A DNA stretch of 15,842 nt from an uncultured Bacilli bacterium (GCA_934096015.1 CAKOLD010000021.1:1-15842); one strand, 5' to 3'; shown: positions 7,375 through 14,144, counted from the stretch's first letter. Translations and numbers: made by a program. The notes: generated by a model from the letters alone, not told the origin.

Positions 7375-8655
7375 ATGAAAACTGTAACTTTGTTACCTGC
7401 TGATAGTTATAAGGTTTATAACGAAACTATTTTAACTGATTTAGATAGAAAAACTTTAATTAATTTATATGAACCTATTGTTGGTTCGGATGCAATTAGT
7501 TTATTTTTTACTTTATGGAGTGATTTAGATAAACAAGAGATCAGTAGTGAAGTTTTTACACATCATCATTTAATGTCTATATTGAAAGCTGATCTTTTAA
7601 AAATCAAAGAAGCGAGAAAATGTTTAGAAGCCGTTGGTCTTTTAAGAAGTTATTTAAAAATAGAAGAAAATGTTAATGAATATATATATTTATTATATAG
7701 TCCAATGAATCCTAAAGAGTTTTTTTCTCATCCGGTGTTATCTGTAGTTTTATATAATAATATAGGTGTTAAAGAATATGAAAGATTAGCTTCATATTAT
7801 AAAAAATCTCCAATAAATTTTACTGATTTTGTAGAAATAACTGCTTCTATGAATAATACTTTTAAGTCTACTAATAAAGATGATATTAAAGTTTTGGCAA
7901 GAGGGATAAATAGTAATGGAGTTAATTTAGAAAATAAAATTGATTTTGATTTGATTACTGCAAGTTTACCACCTCATTTATTAAGTTCTAGAGCTTTAAA
8001 TAAGAGAGTAAAAGAATTAATAAATAGTTTAGCTTTTGTATATGATTTAGATACCTTAAAAATGGTTGAAATATTAAGAATGGTTATTGATGAAAATGGA
8101 ATGATTAATAAACAGAAATTAATTTTAACTACTAGAAAGTATTATGAATTTAATAATAATGGTAATTTACCAACTTTAATATATAGAACTCAACCGGATT
8201 ATTTAAAAGGACCTACTGGGGAAGTTTCCAATAGAGCTAGAATGCAATATATTTTTGAAAATACAAGTCCATATGATTATTTAAGAAAAAAATATAAAGG
8301 TGCTACTCCTACTAGCAGAGATTTAAAGTTATTAGAATTTTTAGCAGTTGAATTAAAGTTAAAACCAGGAGTGATAAATGTTTTAATAGATTATGTATTA
8401 AGAATTAATGATAATAAGTTAAATAAAAATTATGTAGAGACAATTGCTGGTCAATGGGCAAGAATGGGTTTGATGACTGTTGAAGATGCTATGAAAGTGG
8501 CTGAAAAAGAACATAAGAAAAATAAAAAGAAAACTGTTGGTTTAAAAAGTAATAAAGAAATAATTCCTGTTTGGTTTAATAACAATAATGAAAAAGTTGA
8601 AGTAAGTGAAGATGAAAAGAAAGAATTGGAATCTTTATTAGAAAAATTTAGGTGA
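7375..8655 (+). CDS. dnaB: DnaB, replication initiation/helicase-loading protein (Bacillus-type, not the helicase)
   Basis: In Bacilli, DnaB acts with DnaD and DnaI to load the replicative helicase (DnaC in Bacillus naming) at oriC and at restart sites, and it attaches to the membrane. The 426-aa product starts MKTVTLLPADSYKV and has a winged-helix-like N-terminal region (LINLYEPIVGSDAISLFFTL, a strong DnaB/DnaD N-terminal signature). The helical C-terminal domain includes LKLLEFLAVELKLKPGVIN, YVLRINDNKLNKNYVETIAGQWA and a charged tail with KEHKKNKKK. The YxxxIAxxW pattern (YVETIAGQW) is the DnaB/DnaD C-terminal motif. AGAAGGTGA at 7362-7370 sets the start. It ends in TGA, 4 nt before dnaI, the usual partner in the usual order; nrdR, its common upstream neighbour in Bacillus, is absent and a GreA-like gene is there instead. 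Confidence 0.9.
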   Translation: MKTVTLLPADSYKVYNETILTDLDRKTLINLYEPIVGSDAISLFFTLWSDLDKQEISSEVFTHHHLMSILKADLLKIKEARKCLEAVGLLRSYLKIEENVNEYIYLLYSPMNPKEFFSHPVLSVVLYNNIGVKEYERLASYYKKSPINFTDFVEITASMNNTFKSTNKDDIKVLARGINSNGVNLENKIDFDLITASLPPHLLSSRALNKRVKELINSLAFVYDLDTLKMVEILRMVIDENGMINKQKLILTTRKYYEFNNNGNLPTLIYRTQPDYLKGPTGEVSNRARMQYIFENTSPYDYLRKKYKGATPTSRDLKLLEFLAVELKLKPGVINVLIDYVLRINDNKLNKNYVETIAGQWARMGLMTVEDAMKVAEKEHKKNKKKTVGLKSNKEIIPVWFNNNNEKVEVSEDEKKELESLLEKFR

Positions 8656-8659
8656 TACA

Positions 8660-9571
8660 ATGCAGAGTATAAAAAATAATTTAAGTAAATATGATATAAA
8701 GAATAGTTTGAAAAGTGATTATGTAAAAGCTTTAAAAGATGATAAGTTTAAGGCACTTATTGCACGTTTAAAACTTAAAGAGGAAGATGCTTTAAAATAT
8801 ACTTCAAAATTAGAAAGAACAGTTTGTGAACTTAGTAATTGTGAGAAATGTAAGCATTTATTTGAATGTAAAAATGAAGTTGAAGGTTTTGTTTATTATC
8901 CAGAATATTATAATGAAATGTTAAATTTTGATTATATTGCTTGTAAATATAAAAAGCAACAATTAAAAAGGGATTCAGAAAATAAAGCATGCTTTTATGA
9001 AATGCCTTTAAATTTAAAAAATGCTTCTATGAAGGATATAGATATAACTGATAGAAATAGAACTGAAGTTATTAAATATTTAACTGATTTTTATGATAAA
9101 TATGGAGTTACTAAAACTAAGGGATGTTACTTACATGGCTCTTTTGGATGTGGAAAAAGTTATTTGATTTCAGCTTTACTTAATGAACTTGCTAAAAAAA
9201 ATTATTCAGTAATAATTATGTATTATCCAGAAATGTTAAGAAGATTAAAAGAATCATTTGGATTAGAGGATGCTTTTTCTAAATATATGGAATCTTTTAA
9301 AAGTGTAGATTTATTATTAATAGATGATATTGGAGCAGAAACTGTTAGTACTTGGAATAGAGATGAGATTTTAGGAACTATATTGCAAGCTAGAATGGAT
9401 AATAATTTAGCAACTTTCTTTACTTCTAATTTTACTTTGGAAGAACTAGAAGAACATTTTATTTCTAGTAAAGGAAGAGATGATTATGTTAAGGCACAAA
9501 GAATTATGGAAAGAATTAGATATTTGTGTAAAGATATGGGAATCAATAGCGAAAATAGGAGAAATCATTAA
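8660..9571 (+). CDS. dnaI: DnaI, AAA+ helicase loader
   Basis: DnaI binds and loads the replicative helicase ring onto single-stranded DNA. The 303-aa protein has an N-terminal zinc domain with cysteines in VCELSNCEKCKHLFEC and IACKYK, which in Bacillus contacts the helicase. The AAA+ domain follows: Walker A GSFGCGKS (160-167), Walker B LLLIDDIGAE (D222-D223), sensor 1 TSNFT, and an arginine-finger region ending QRIMERIRYL. Length is normal. The start is fixed by AGGTGA at 8650-8655, part of which is the dnaB stop, so translation is likely coupled to dnaB. A strong terminator begins at its stop codon. Confidence 0.96.
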   Translation: MQSIKNNLSKYDIKNSLKSDYVKALKDDKFKALIARLKLKEEDALKYTSKLERTVCELSNCEKCKHLFECKNEVEGFVYYPEYYNEMLNFDYIACKYKKQQLKRDSENKACFYEMPLNLKNASMKDIDITDRNRTEVIKYLTDFYDKYGVTKTKGCYLHGSFGCGKSYLISALLNELAKKNYSVIIMYYPEMLRRLKESFGLEDAFSKYMESFKSVDLLLIDDIGAETVSTWNRDEILGTILQARMDNNLATFFTSNFTLEELEEHFISSKGRDDYVKAQRIMERIRYLCKDMGINSENRRNH

Positions 9572-9599
9572 AAAGCCTAGGAATTTAGGCTTTTTTTTT
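9571..9599 (+). terminator. Rho-independent terminator after dnaI
   Basis: AAAAGCCTA (9571-9579) pairs with TAGGCTTTT (9586-9594) around a 6-nt loop and runs into T through 9599. It is one of the clearest terminators in the window and closes the dnaB-dnaI unit. Confidence 0.9.
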
Positions 9600-9624
9600 A
9601 TATAATATTATTTAGGTGATAAAA

Positions 9625-10932
9625 ATGTTTGAATATATGGGAGATAGATTAAGTAAAGCTATTAAAAATATTAAAGGTATGGGAAGAATTACTGAGGATA
9701 ATATTAGTGATGCTATGAGAGAAATAAGGGTTGCTCTTTTGGAAGCAGATGTTAATTATGAGGTAGTTAAAGAATTTGTAAAAATTGTTAAAGAAAAAGC
9801 CTTGGGTATGGATGTAGAGAAATCATTAAAACCAGAAGAACTTTTTATTAAACTTGTGAAAGATGAATTAGTAACTTTACTAGGTGGAGATTATGTTGCT
9901 TTAGAAGTTTTAAAAAAACCTACAATTGTAATGTTAGCAGGATTACAGGGAAGTGGAAAAACAACTACCTGTGGTAAACTAGCAAATTTAGTTAGAAAAA
10001 AATATAAAAAAAATCCTTTATTAGTTGCTTGTGATATTTATAGACCAGCTGCAATTGATCAATTACTTGAAGTTGGAAAATCTTTAGGAGTTGAAGTTTA
10101 TACTGAAGGAAAAGAAAATCCTACATTAATAGTTAAAAATGCTTTAGAGTATGCAAAAGAAAATAATTTTGATTATATTATTATAGATACTGCAGGTAGA
10201 TTACATATAGATGCAAATTTAATGAATGAACTTAAAGAAATTGTTACTATTGCTAATCCAAATGAAATATTATTAGTAATTGATGCTATGATGGGACAGG
10301 ATGCTATAAATGTTATAAAGGGATTTAATGATGCTTTACATTTAACTGGCGCTATTTTAACTAAGATGGATGGTAATACTAAAGGTGGGGTTGCTTTATC
10401 AGTAAGACATTTAACTAACGTTCCTATAAAGTTTGTAGGGGATTCGGAAAAATTAGATGGATTGAGTGAATTTTATCCAGAAAGAATGGCTGAAAGAATA
10501 TTAGATATGGGTGACATATTAAGTATTGCTGAAAAAGTTGAAAGTGTTATTGATGTTGAAGAAGCTGAAGATTTATCTAAAAAAATGAAAAAAGGTAAAT
10601 TTGATTTGGAAGATTTTTTAGCAACTTTGAAACAAATAAAGAAAATGGGACCTTTAGAAAATTTATTAAAATTAATACCTGGTGCTAGAAAGATGGGAAT
10701 TAATAATGTTAATTTAGATCCTAAAGATTTAGCACATGTAGAGGCTATTGTTTTATCAATGACTAAAGAAGAAAGACATAATCCAGATATTATTAAACAT
10801 TCTAGAAAACAAAGAATTAGTAAAGGATCTGGAAGAAGTGTGGAAGAAATCAATAGATTATTGACACAATTTGAATCAATGAAAAAGATGATGAAACAAA
10901 TAAATAGTGGCAATTTTAAAATGCCTTTCTAG
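9625..10932 (+). CDS. ffh: Ffh, signal recognition particle GTPase (SRP54)
   Basis: Ffh binds SRP RNA and signal peptides of nascent membrane proteins and docks with FtsY. The 435-aa protein has the N domain (MFEYMGDRLSKAIKNI...), the G domain with P-loop GLQGSGKTTT (106-115), DIYRPAAIDQL, DTAGRLH, and TKMDG as the guanine-specificity motif, and the C-terminal M domain. That domain has RSVEEINRLLTQF and a Met-rich tail (SMKKMMKQ...FKMPF), though a short one. ATG at 9625 is preferred: AGGTGA at 9614-9619 lies 5 nt upstream, and the in-frame GTG at 9616 is part of that ribosome site. It stands alone, without ylxM or rpsP as in Bacillus. Only about 25 bp separate it from the dnaI terminator and I see no convincing promoter there, so it may depend on read-through or an atypical promoter. 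Confidence 0.97.
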   Translation: MFEYMGDRLSKAIKNIKGMGRITEDNISDAMREIRVALLEADVNYEVVKEFVKIVKEKALGMDVEKSLKPEELFIKLVKDELVTLLGGDYVALEVLKKPTIVMLAGLQGSGKTTTCGKLANLVRKKYKKNPLLVACDIYRPAAIDQLLEVGKSLGVEVYTEGKENPTLIVKNALEYAKENNFDYIIIDTAGRLHIDANLMNELKEIVTIANPNEILLVIDAMMGQDAINVIKGFNDALHLTGAILTKMDGNTKGGVALSVRHLTNVPIKFVGDSEKLDGLSEFYPERMAERILDMGDILSIAEKVESVIDVEEAEDLSKKMKKGKFDLEDFLATLKQIKKMGPLENLLKLIPGARKMGINNVNLDPKDLAHVEAIVLSMTKEERHNPDIIKHSRKQRISKGSGRSVEEINRLLTQFESMKKMMKQINSGNFKMPF

Positions 10933-10937
10933 GATAA

Positions 10938-10965
10938 ATAAACTAGCAATTGTTTATCATAAACA
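10938..10965 (+). repeat. Three ATAAAC half-sites (direct plus inverted), operator-like
   Basis: ATAAAC occurs at 10938-10943 and again at 10959-10964, 21 bp apart (two helical turns). Its complement GTTTAT is at 10952-10957. The right-hand pair forms a perfect 7-bp inverted repeat TGTTTAT/ATAAACA around one C (10951-10965). It lies in the 63-bp gap between ffh and the CotD-like gene, just upstream of that gene's ribosome site. No U-tract follows, so it is not a standard terminator; a protein-binding site is more likely. Confidence 0.4.
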
Positions 10966-10995
10966 TAAAATATACTAGAAAGGGAAGTGTATTTT

Positions 10996-11271
10996 ATGTT
11001 TCAAAAAAGATGTGTAGAAAAAGATATGATGAATGGAATGGGTTATCAAGAACCAATGCAATTTGATGGTCTTGAATGCCCTGTAGTTTATGAGTGTCCA
11101 ATTGAAAGAGTATGTCATAGAGAAATACATCATCATATTCCACATGTTTGTCCAATAAATACGAAAGTAGTAAATCATCATATTTATCGTCATACATATA
11201 CTCCACAATATACTTGTTGTGAAGAAAATGAAAAATGTGATGTTTACGAAGGTAATTGTTGCAATTTTTAA
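10996..11271 (+). CDS. CotD-like small Cys/His-rich protein
   Basis: The 91-aa product contains 10 Cys (6, 28, 34, 40, 52, 74, 75, 81, 88, 89) and 8 His. The segment HREIHHHIPHVCP (41-53) is followed by NTKVVNHHIYRHTYTPQY. This resembles the H..P.HT..VNH...H.Y.P pattern of CotD, an inner spore-coat protein of Bacillus, although CotD has fewer Cys. The family resemblance is clear to me but short and low-complexity. A metal-binding or disulfide-crosslinked surface protein is the alternative. Start: ATG at 10996 has GAAAGGGA (10978-10985) 10 nt upstream, while the in-frame GTG at 10987 is too close to that site. No other sporulation gene is visible here. It has its own terminator. Confidence 0.65.
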   Translation: MFQKRCVEKDMMNGMGYQEPMQFDGLECPVVYECPIERVCHREIHHHIPHVCPINTKVVNHHIYRHTYTPQYTCCEENEKCDVYEGNCCNF

Positions 11272-11292
11272 ATCTCTTCGGAGATTTTTTTT
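11270..11292 (+). terminator. UUCG-loop terminator after the CotD-like gene
   Basis: AAATCTC (11270-11276) and GAGATTT (11281-11287) form a perfect 7-bp stem closed by a C(UUCG)G tetraloop, with a T run 11285-11292. It insulates the strong promoter that starts 8 bp downstream from upstream transcription. Confidence 0.92.
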
Positions 11293-11299
11293 AATCCCC

Positions 11300-11330
11300 T
11301 TGACAGGGGGGGGGGGGGTAAATGTATAAT
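11300..11330 (+). promoter_or_regulatory. Perfect-consensus promoter with a poly-G spacer, candidate phase-variable promoter
   Basis: TTGACA (11300-11305) and TATAAT (11325-11330) both match the sigma-A consensus exactly. The 19-bp spacer is 13 G followed by TAAATG. The usual optimum is 17 bp, so this allele is 2 bp long and is probably weakened; loss of two G would bring it to the optimum. Transcription would start near 11337 and read the exported protein at 11424. A CCCC run (11296-11299) directly precedes the -35 and could pair with the first G's, placing the -35 in a 6-nt loop. Confidence 0.85.
11306..11318 (+). repeat. Homopolymeric tract of 13 G (simple sequence repeat)
   Basis: Thirteen consecutive G occur in a strongly AT-rich genome, and it is by far the longest G or C run in the window. 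Such tracts gain and lose units by slipped-strand mispairing during replication. Its position inside a promoter spacer means that length changes would alter promoter strength, as established for the Neisseria porA poly-G and Bordetella fim poly-C promoters. Confidence 0.97.
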
Positions 11331-11332
11331 GG

Positions 11333-11374
11333 TAAGTAGTATAGGTTTCCTTGTCTACTTATAAAATTAGACAA
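11333..11374 (+). repeat. Overlapping inverted repeats in the leader of the exported protein gene
   Basis: TAAGTAG (11333-11339) is the inverse of CTACTTA (11355-11361), and TTGTCTA (11351-11357) is the inverse of TAGACAA (11368-11374). The middle arms share CTA, so as structures they exclude each other. The first pair spans the predicted start of transcription, so it fits a DNA operator better; the second lies wholly in the 5' UTR and can form an RNA hairpin with a 10-nt loop. No U-tract follows, so it is not a simple attenuator. Confidence 0.4.
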
Positions 11375-11423
11375 AATATTCTATAGTAATAATGTATAGT
11401 TAAATATAGAGAGTAGTGGTTCT

Positions 11424-13454
11424 ATGAAGAAACGTTATTATATATCATTCGCATTAGTACTTTTAGTAACTATGTTAATACTAGGTACTACATATGCCTA
11501 TTATAAAACAAAAATAAATGGAAATAGTAAAGATAAAAGTATAAGTGTTTTAAGTAAATACTTAGCAGTAAAATATAGTGATGGAACAAGTACAATGAAC
11601 TTTGATGGAGATTACTTTTTTCCAGGAGATAGTGCAGAAAAAACATTTAGTGTAGAAAACACAGGAAGTGATAAAACCACATATAGTATAAAAATAGATA
11701 ATGTAATAAATGAATTTGAAAGAATCCAAGACATAAGATATAAATTATATATAAATGAAGAAGAAGTAAGTAGTGGAGCAATAAATAATAGTGAAACCCA
11801 ATATTTATACTATGGAAAAGAAATAGAAAAAGGAATTAAAGATAATATAAAACTAGTAGTAAGTTATAGCGAAACCGAAGAAAGTCAAAATGTAGATATG
11901 AATAAGGCTTTAAGTTTTAGAGTAAATATCGATAATAAAAAAGAGAATAAAACAAGTGGAAGTAGTGTAACATTTTTAGGGAATGGAAACCCTATAGAAA
12001 ACTATAGAATATATGGAAATAGTGTACAAAATGGAACTCCGACTCCTGATAGTCCAGTAGAAATAGAAAGTGTAGGAGATAGGACAAAGAATTTGTTTGA
12101 TATAAATCAAGTTGTTAATACTAATTCAGGTATTGTAAATAAGGGTGATGGAAGTTTAACTGTTTCTGGTTATCCTTCTAATACTGGTAAAAAATTATCA
12201 GAACTAGCACCTGAATTAAAAGTTGGGGATACAATTGTATATTCTATGGAAACTGATGGATATTTTGGAATATATTTACTTAATGCTACATTAAATTATA
12301 GTACTTACTTTATTAACAAGACAAAATATACGATAACTCAGGATATGTTAGATTCTAGAGTATATTTATATTGTAAAACTGCTTCGAATGGAGGTGGAGT
12401 TTCAACTATAAAGAATATTCAAATAGAATTAGGGGAAACTTTTACTAAGTATGAACCTTATGGAAAGTATAAAATACCAGTAACTGTTAGTGGTAAAAAT
12501 ATGTTTAATAGAAATGCTATTTTTGATTATGTATTATCTGGAGGTTATTTAGAAGTAACTGATACAGGATATAATATATTAAAAACTGCAAGTTTTACTA
12601 ATGGTATGTCAATAGGCAATTTTAAAGATTTAGTTCCAAATTTAAAAGTAGGAGATAAATTTAAAATAGCGTTTGAAACAAATGCAATAAGAGATGAAAA
12701 GGCTGTAAATTATATATATTTAAATACTTATAAAAATACATTAAGAACAAATACAGAATATACTGCAACAGAAGATATGTTAAATAGTGCTATGTATATT
12801 TATAGTGGGGGAACAGAGAATTGTTATTTAAAAAATATAATGGTATATAAAAGTACAGAAACTAGTGACTTTGAACCTTATCAAGAAACTGTTACTAAAA
12901 ATATCTATTTAGATGAACCGTTAAGAAAAATAGGAGAATATGCTGATTACGTAGATTTTAAGGAACAAAAAGTTGTTAGAAAAATATATTCTCAAGATGT
13001 AGTTAATTATAATGTTAATCTTAATTATCTAGCTGCTGAACGTTGGCAAAGAGAAGGGGCTACTTCGTTTTATATGTCAAATTTTTTGAAGTATGAATCT
13101 TTAGCTCAGGGAAAACCTCATTCTATTTCAAATAGATTTAAAGATGGAATTTATTGGGAATGGAAGGATATTGCGACACCTTATAATTATTTAATGGCTG
13201 GAAGTGAAAATAATATTCTTTATATTATAATAGAAAATAAATTTTTAAATAATATAACTGCTGATAGTAGTGAAACGGAAAAATTAAGTGCATTTAAAGA
13301 ATATTTAGATAATAATTTGATTACTGTAAATTATGTTATGAATACACCAATTGAAAAAAGGATTTTATTACCATCTTTTGAAACTAATAATGGTATTAAT
13401 TATTTTAAAGTGGGTACTGCAACGAGTGCTTCAAATATAGATATTATAAGTTAA
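11424..13454 (+). CDS. Exported mosaic surface protein: TasA-like N-terminal domain plus two tandem fibre-type beta domains
   Basis: The 676-aa product has a signal sequence KKRYYISFALVLLVTMLILGTTYAYYKT resembling SipW-dependent TasA/camelysin signals (predicted cut near TYA/YY). Residues about 34-172 form a TasA-like beta domain (FFPGDSAEKTFSVENTG; IDNV). A linker GNSVQNGTPTPDSPVEIESVG, common in phage minor tail proteins of Firmicutes, leads to two homologous domains at about 222-346 (KNLFDIN ... LKVGD ... YTITQDMLDS ... KYEPYG) and 358-486 (KNMFNRN ... LKVGD ... YTATEDMLNS ... FEPYQ). The C-terminal part (YVDFKEQKVVRKIY ... YVMNTPIEKRILLPS) is also phage-fibre-like. There is no LPXTG motif and no C-terminal membrane anchor. 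It is probably a secreted fibre, matrix or adhesin subunit; its ligand is unknown. The ribosome site is weak (GTGG, 11416-11419). Codon use changes near 12080. It is controlled by the G13 promoter and ends in its own terminator. Confidence 0.85.
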   Translation: MKKRYYISFALVLLVTMLILGTTYAYYKTKINGNSKDKSISVLSKYLAVKYSDGTSTMNFDGDYFFPGDSAEKTFSVENTGSDKTTYSIKIDNVINEFERIQDIRYKLYINEEEVSSGAINNSETQYLYYGKEIEKGIKDNIKLVVSYSETEESQNVDMNKALSFRVNIDNKKENKTSGSSVTFLGNGNPIENYRIYGNSVQNGTPTPDSPVEIESVGDRTKNLFDINQVVNTNSGIVNKGDGSLTVSGYPSNTGKKLSELAPELKVGDTIVYSMETDGYFGIYLLNATLNYSTYFINKTKYTITQDMLDSRVYLYCKTASNGGGVSTIKNIQIELGETFTKYEPYGKYKIPVTVSGKNMFNRNAIFDYVLSGGYLEVTDTGYNILKTASFTNGMSIGNFKDLVPNLKVGDKFKIAFETNAIRDEKAVNYIYLNTYKNTLRTNTEYTATEDMLNSAMYIYSGGTENCYLKNIMVYKSTETSDFEPYQETVTKNIYLDEPLRKIGEYADYVDFKEQKVVRKIYSQDVVNYNVNLNYLAAERWQREGATSFYMSNFLKYESLAQGKPHSISNRFKDGIYWEWKDIATPYNYLMAGSENNILYIIIENKFLNNITADSSETEKLSAFKEYLDNNLITVNYVMNTPIEKRILLPSFETNNGINYFKVGTATSASNIDIIS

Positions 13455-13476
13455 GCGTTTGCTTGACTTTTTCTTT
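13449..13476 (+). terminator. Terminator of the exported protein gene
   Basis: AGTTAAGC (13449-13456) pairs with GCTTGACT (13461-13468; one G-U pair) around GTTT, and is followed by TTTTT, C, TTT. The stop codon lies in the left arm. The right arm also contains the -35 element of the next promoter. Confidence 0.82.
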
Positions 13477-13491
13477 GCTTTGGTGTAGTAT
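13463..13491 (+). promoter_or_regulatory. Promoter of the two-helix membrane protein gene
   Basis: TTGACT (13463-13468, 5/6) and TAGTAT (13486-13491, 4/6) are 17 bp apart, predicting initiation near 13498, shortly before the GAGGGGAG ribosome site at 13507-13514. The -35 is inside the preceding terminator's stem. A TTG start at 13463 for the downstream gene can be dismissed because it is this -35 element. Confidence 0.55.
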
Positions 13492-13519
13492 ATTTTTACT
13501 TTTTGAGAGGGGAGAATAT

Positions 13520-14137
13520 ATGAAAGATTATTCATTAGATAATGTAGAAAAAAAAGATTTTATTTTAAATTATGAAATTAAGGATAATGATATTTTCATT
13601 AAATATGCGGATGGAAGAAAAGGAATAGTTCCTAATAATTTAGAAAATGTTCAAAAAATAATTTGTAAAATGGAAGAACAAGTTATGGATTCAAAAGTGT
13701 TATTAAAAGTTTTTAATACACAAATTAAAAATAGTTCTAGAATGGTTGTGATATGTAGTATATTACTAGGCCTTTTATCACTTTGTTCTTTAGCTAATTT
13801 AGTTTTCTTGTTGACAACTGGTATTGTATTGGGGATGGATTTAATTGCTATTTCAAAATTAATTAGTAGTAATATTAAATATAATGATTTAAATAAAAAT
13901 GTAGTTTTTTTAGAAAATCAAGATATTATGAAAAAAAAGGTACATGAGGATAGAGTGTTTCAAAATTTAAAGGTTAAAACTAAAGATAAACTTTCTAAAA
14001 AGGATATTACTTTTACTATAAATGATGTTGATTTAATTACTATGTCTGAATTAAATGATATATTAGATACTATTGAATATGTTGATGATTTTAAAAATAA
14101 AGAGATAGTTGAAACGAAACAAAAAAGATTAAAATAA
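13520..14137 (+). CDS. Membrane protein of unknown function with a central helical hairpin
   Basis: I do not recognise this 205-aa protein. Residues 1-73 are soluble and charged (KKDFILNYEIKDNDIFIKYADGRKG, with a beta-rich look). About 75-113 is a 39-residue hydrophobic block (SRMVVICSILLGLLSLCSLAN then LVFLLTTGIVLGMDLIAIS) long enough for two helices in a hairpin. Residues 114-205 are again soluble and Lys-rich, ending ETKQKRLK. Both ends would lie on the same side, most likely the cytoplasm given the basic tail. There is no signal peptide. The ATG at 13520 is set by GAGGGGAG (13507-13514) at 5-nt spacing. It has its own promoter and terminator between the exported protein gene and the mraZ operon. 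Nothing in the context ties it firmly to either. Confidence 0.75.
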   Translation: MKDYSLDNVEKKDFILNYEIKDNDIFIKYADGRKGIVPNNLENVQKIICKMEEQVMDSKVLLKVFNTQIKNSSRMVVICSILLGLLSLCSLANLVFLLTTGIVLGMDLIAISKLISSNIKYNDLNKNVVFLENQDIMKKKVHEDRVFQNLKVKTKDKLSKKDITFTINDVDLITMSELNDILDTIEYVDDFKNKEIVETKQKRLK

Positions 14138-14144
14138 TTTGATT

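Noticed and set aside
8451..8660. Minus-strand reading frame of 69 codons opposite the dnaB end
   Set aside because: It lies wholly opposite the Lys/Glu-rich dnaB tail, has a Ser/Phe-rich low-complexity translation and no ribosome site.
9601..9606. TATAAT just before ffh as a -10 element
   Set aside because: No -35-like hexamer lies 16-18 bp upstream, and initiation near 9613 would place the ribosome site at the very 5' end.
10473..10913. Minus-strand reading frame of 146 codons opposite the ffh M domain
   Set aside because: It is the antisense shadow of a conserved gene; the apparent hydrophobicity comes from complementing Lys/Glu/Asp codons.
10964..10972. CATAAAATA resembling a SigK -10 (CATANNNTA) before the CotD-like gene
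   Set aside because: No AC element lies at the proper 16-17 bp distance (the nearest is 20 bp away), the motif is easy to find by chance in AT-rich DNA, and sporulation is unproven here.
10975..11208. Two minus-strand frames opposite the CotD-like gene
   Set aside because: The sense frame has a ribosome site, a family-like Cys/His pattern and a terminator directly at its stop; the antisense frames have none of these.
11306..11318. G13 as a sequencing or assembly artefact
   Set aside because: The exact length could be miscalled, but a long G run is flanked by exact -35 and -10 hexamers at near-promoter spacing, so the tract itself is more likely real. Length should be confirmed in reads.
11368..11396. 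TAGACA as the -35 of a second promoter in the leader
   Set aside because: No acceptable -10 lies 16-18 bp downstream (AATGTA), and the hexamer is explained by the TAGACAA hairpin arm.
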